Below, piece by piece: positions 63,758 through 64,000 of a stretch of DNA of 64,000 nt. The notes below the pieces were generated by a model, which saw only the letters and a program-made list of their open reading frames with translations, searched no databases and was not told the origin of the DNA. How positions within the stretch are numbered: the stretch's first letter is position 1; each line of letters opens with the position of its first letter. The position numbers were made by a program, and so were the translations under genes. Source of the stretch: Photobacterium sp. SKA34 (GTDB lineage: Bacteria > Pseudomonadota > Gammaproteobacteria > Enterobacterales > Vibrionaceae); assembly GCF_000153325.1 (NCBI RefSeq), contig NZ_CH724141.1, forward strand, positions 1,270,179 to 1,334,178. The letters are read 5' to 3'.

Positions 63758-64000
63758 GTGATGGTGCAGTAGTATCCGATTAAAAAAGCTGTTATAGCTA
63801 ATGCAATTTGATTTCTAATGGGTATTTATAAGACATGAAAAAGTGATGTCAACTCATGTTCTGTCATACAGTTTTATAACTTATGTTTACCATCATAATT
63901 TAGATACTGATGTGAGTGATCATTCATCGGTAAATGTTATTGAATGATGATTGTGGACATGTAAAAGGTGATGAATTAATTCAAAAGCTCTCTTTATTAT
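63758..64000. other. Right-edge region without a visible gene
   Basis: AT-rich, with stops in all frames and no recognisable hairpin or motif. Confidence 0.3.

Noticed and set aside
1..64000. CRISPR array, integron attC array, prophage, rRNA or tRNA genes
   Set aside because: I found no regularly spaced repeats with unique spacers, no attC-like repeat series, no phage structural genes and no rRNA or tRNA sequences on either strand.

Overview
The window looks like a chromosomal segment of an AT-rich marine gammaproteobacterium of the Vibrionaceae, most likely Photobacterium or a close relative. This rests on the gene content (Hyf-type formate hydrogenlyase cluster, CheV, YjjG, two BrnQ carriers, YeaQ-type protein, an OYE/FMN/FAD reductase with ApbE) and on protein similarity recalled from those groups; no database search was possible. 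There are no rRNA or tRNA genes and no CRISPR array.

Layout. 1-9.5 kb: selB with a one-base frameshift, a secreted leucine-rich-repeat protein, YjdM, a leftward group (SDR, cupin, amine oxidase) with a divergent LysR regulator, a DUF2256 protein and an RluA-type pseudouridine synthase. 9.5-14 kb: a broken Cry/delta-endotoxin-like gene that has a one-base frameshift and is split by a complete IS66-family element with an 8-bp target duplication. 14-19.2 kb: small membrane, stress and unknown genes (MAPEG, MsrA, HPF-like, AAA ATPase) and a deletion scar that fused a LysR fragment to a truncated membrane-protein gene. 19.5-28 kb: a 1005-residue multi-flavin reductase, its flavin transferase ApbE, a Gfo/Idh/MocA oxidoreductase, two secreted EEP-fold proteins and a Gly-rich lipoprotein. 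28-32.4 kb: an acyltransferase and an ISNCY/IS1202-like element with a 16-bp target duplication, lying between two diverged copies of a noncoding segment, then a YoaK-type membrane protein.

32.4-55 kb is the functional core, a formate hydrogenlyase locus: hyfABCDEFGHI-hyfJ-hycI (membrane-bound [NiFe] hydrogenase 4 and its protease), hydN-fdhF (selenocysteine formate dehydrogenase H), an FhlA/HyfR-type sigma-54 activator, fdhD, and hupE-hypF-hypA-hypB for nickel supply and cofactor assembly. Both structural operons carry a recognisable -24/-12 promoter and an upstream group of TGTCGA motifs spaced about one helical turn apart, the expected signature of control by the FhlA-like activator. FdhF oxidises formate, HydN and HyfA/H pass the electrons, HyfG/HyfI make H2, and HyfB/C/D/E/F form the membrane arm. 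fdhF keeps its UGA codon at position 140 and a textbook SECIS hairpin, but both fdhF and selB carry one-base deletions in homopolymers, so selenocysteine-dependent formate oxidation would be lost if the sequence is accurate. hypC, hypD, hypE and a formate channel are not in the window.

55-64 kb holds a DUF4405 protein, two tandem brnQ genes, yjjG, a YeaQ-family protein, cheV, a decayed chitin-binding gene and small ORFs. Each brnQ is preceded by a branched-chain-residue-rich leader reading frame (Val/Leu for the second, Ile for the first) whose stop codon lies at the start of mutually exclusive hairpins. This is the best candidate in the window for an undescribed regulatory system.
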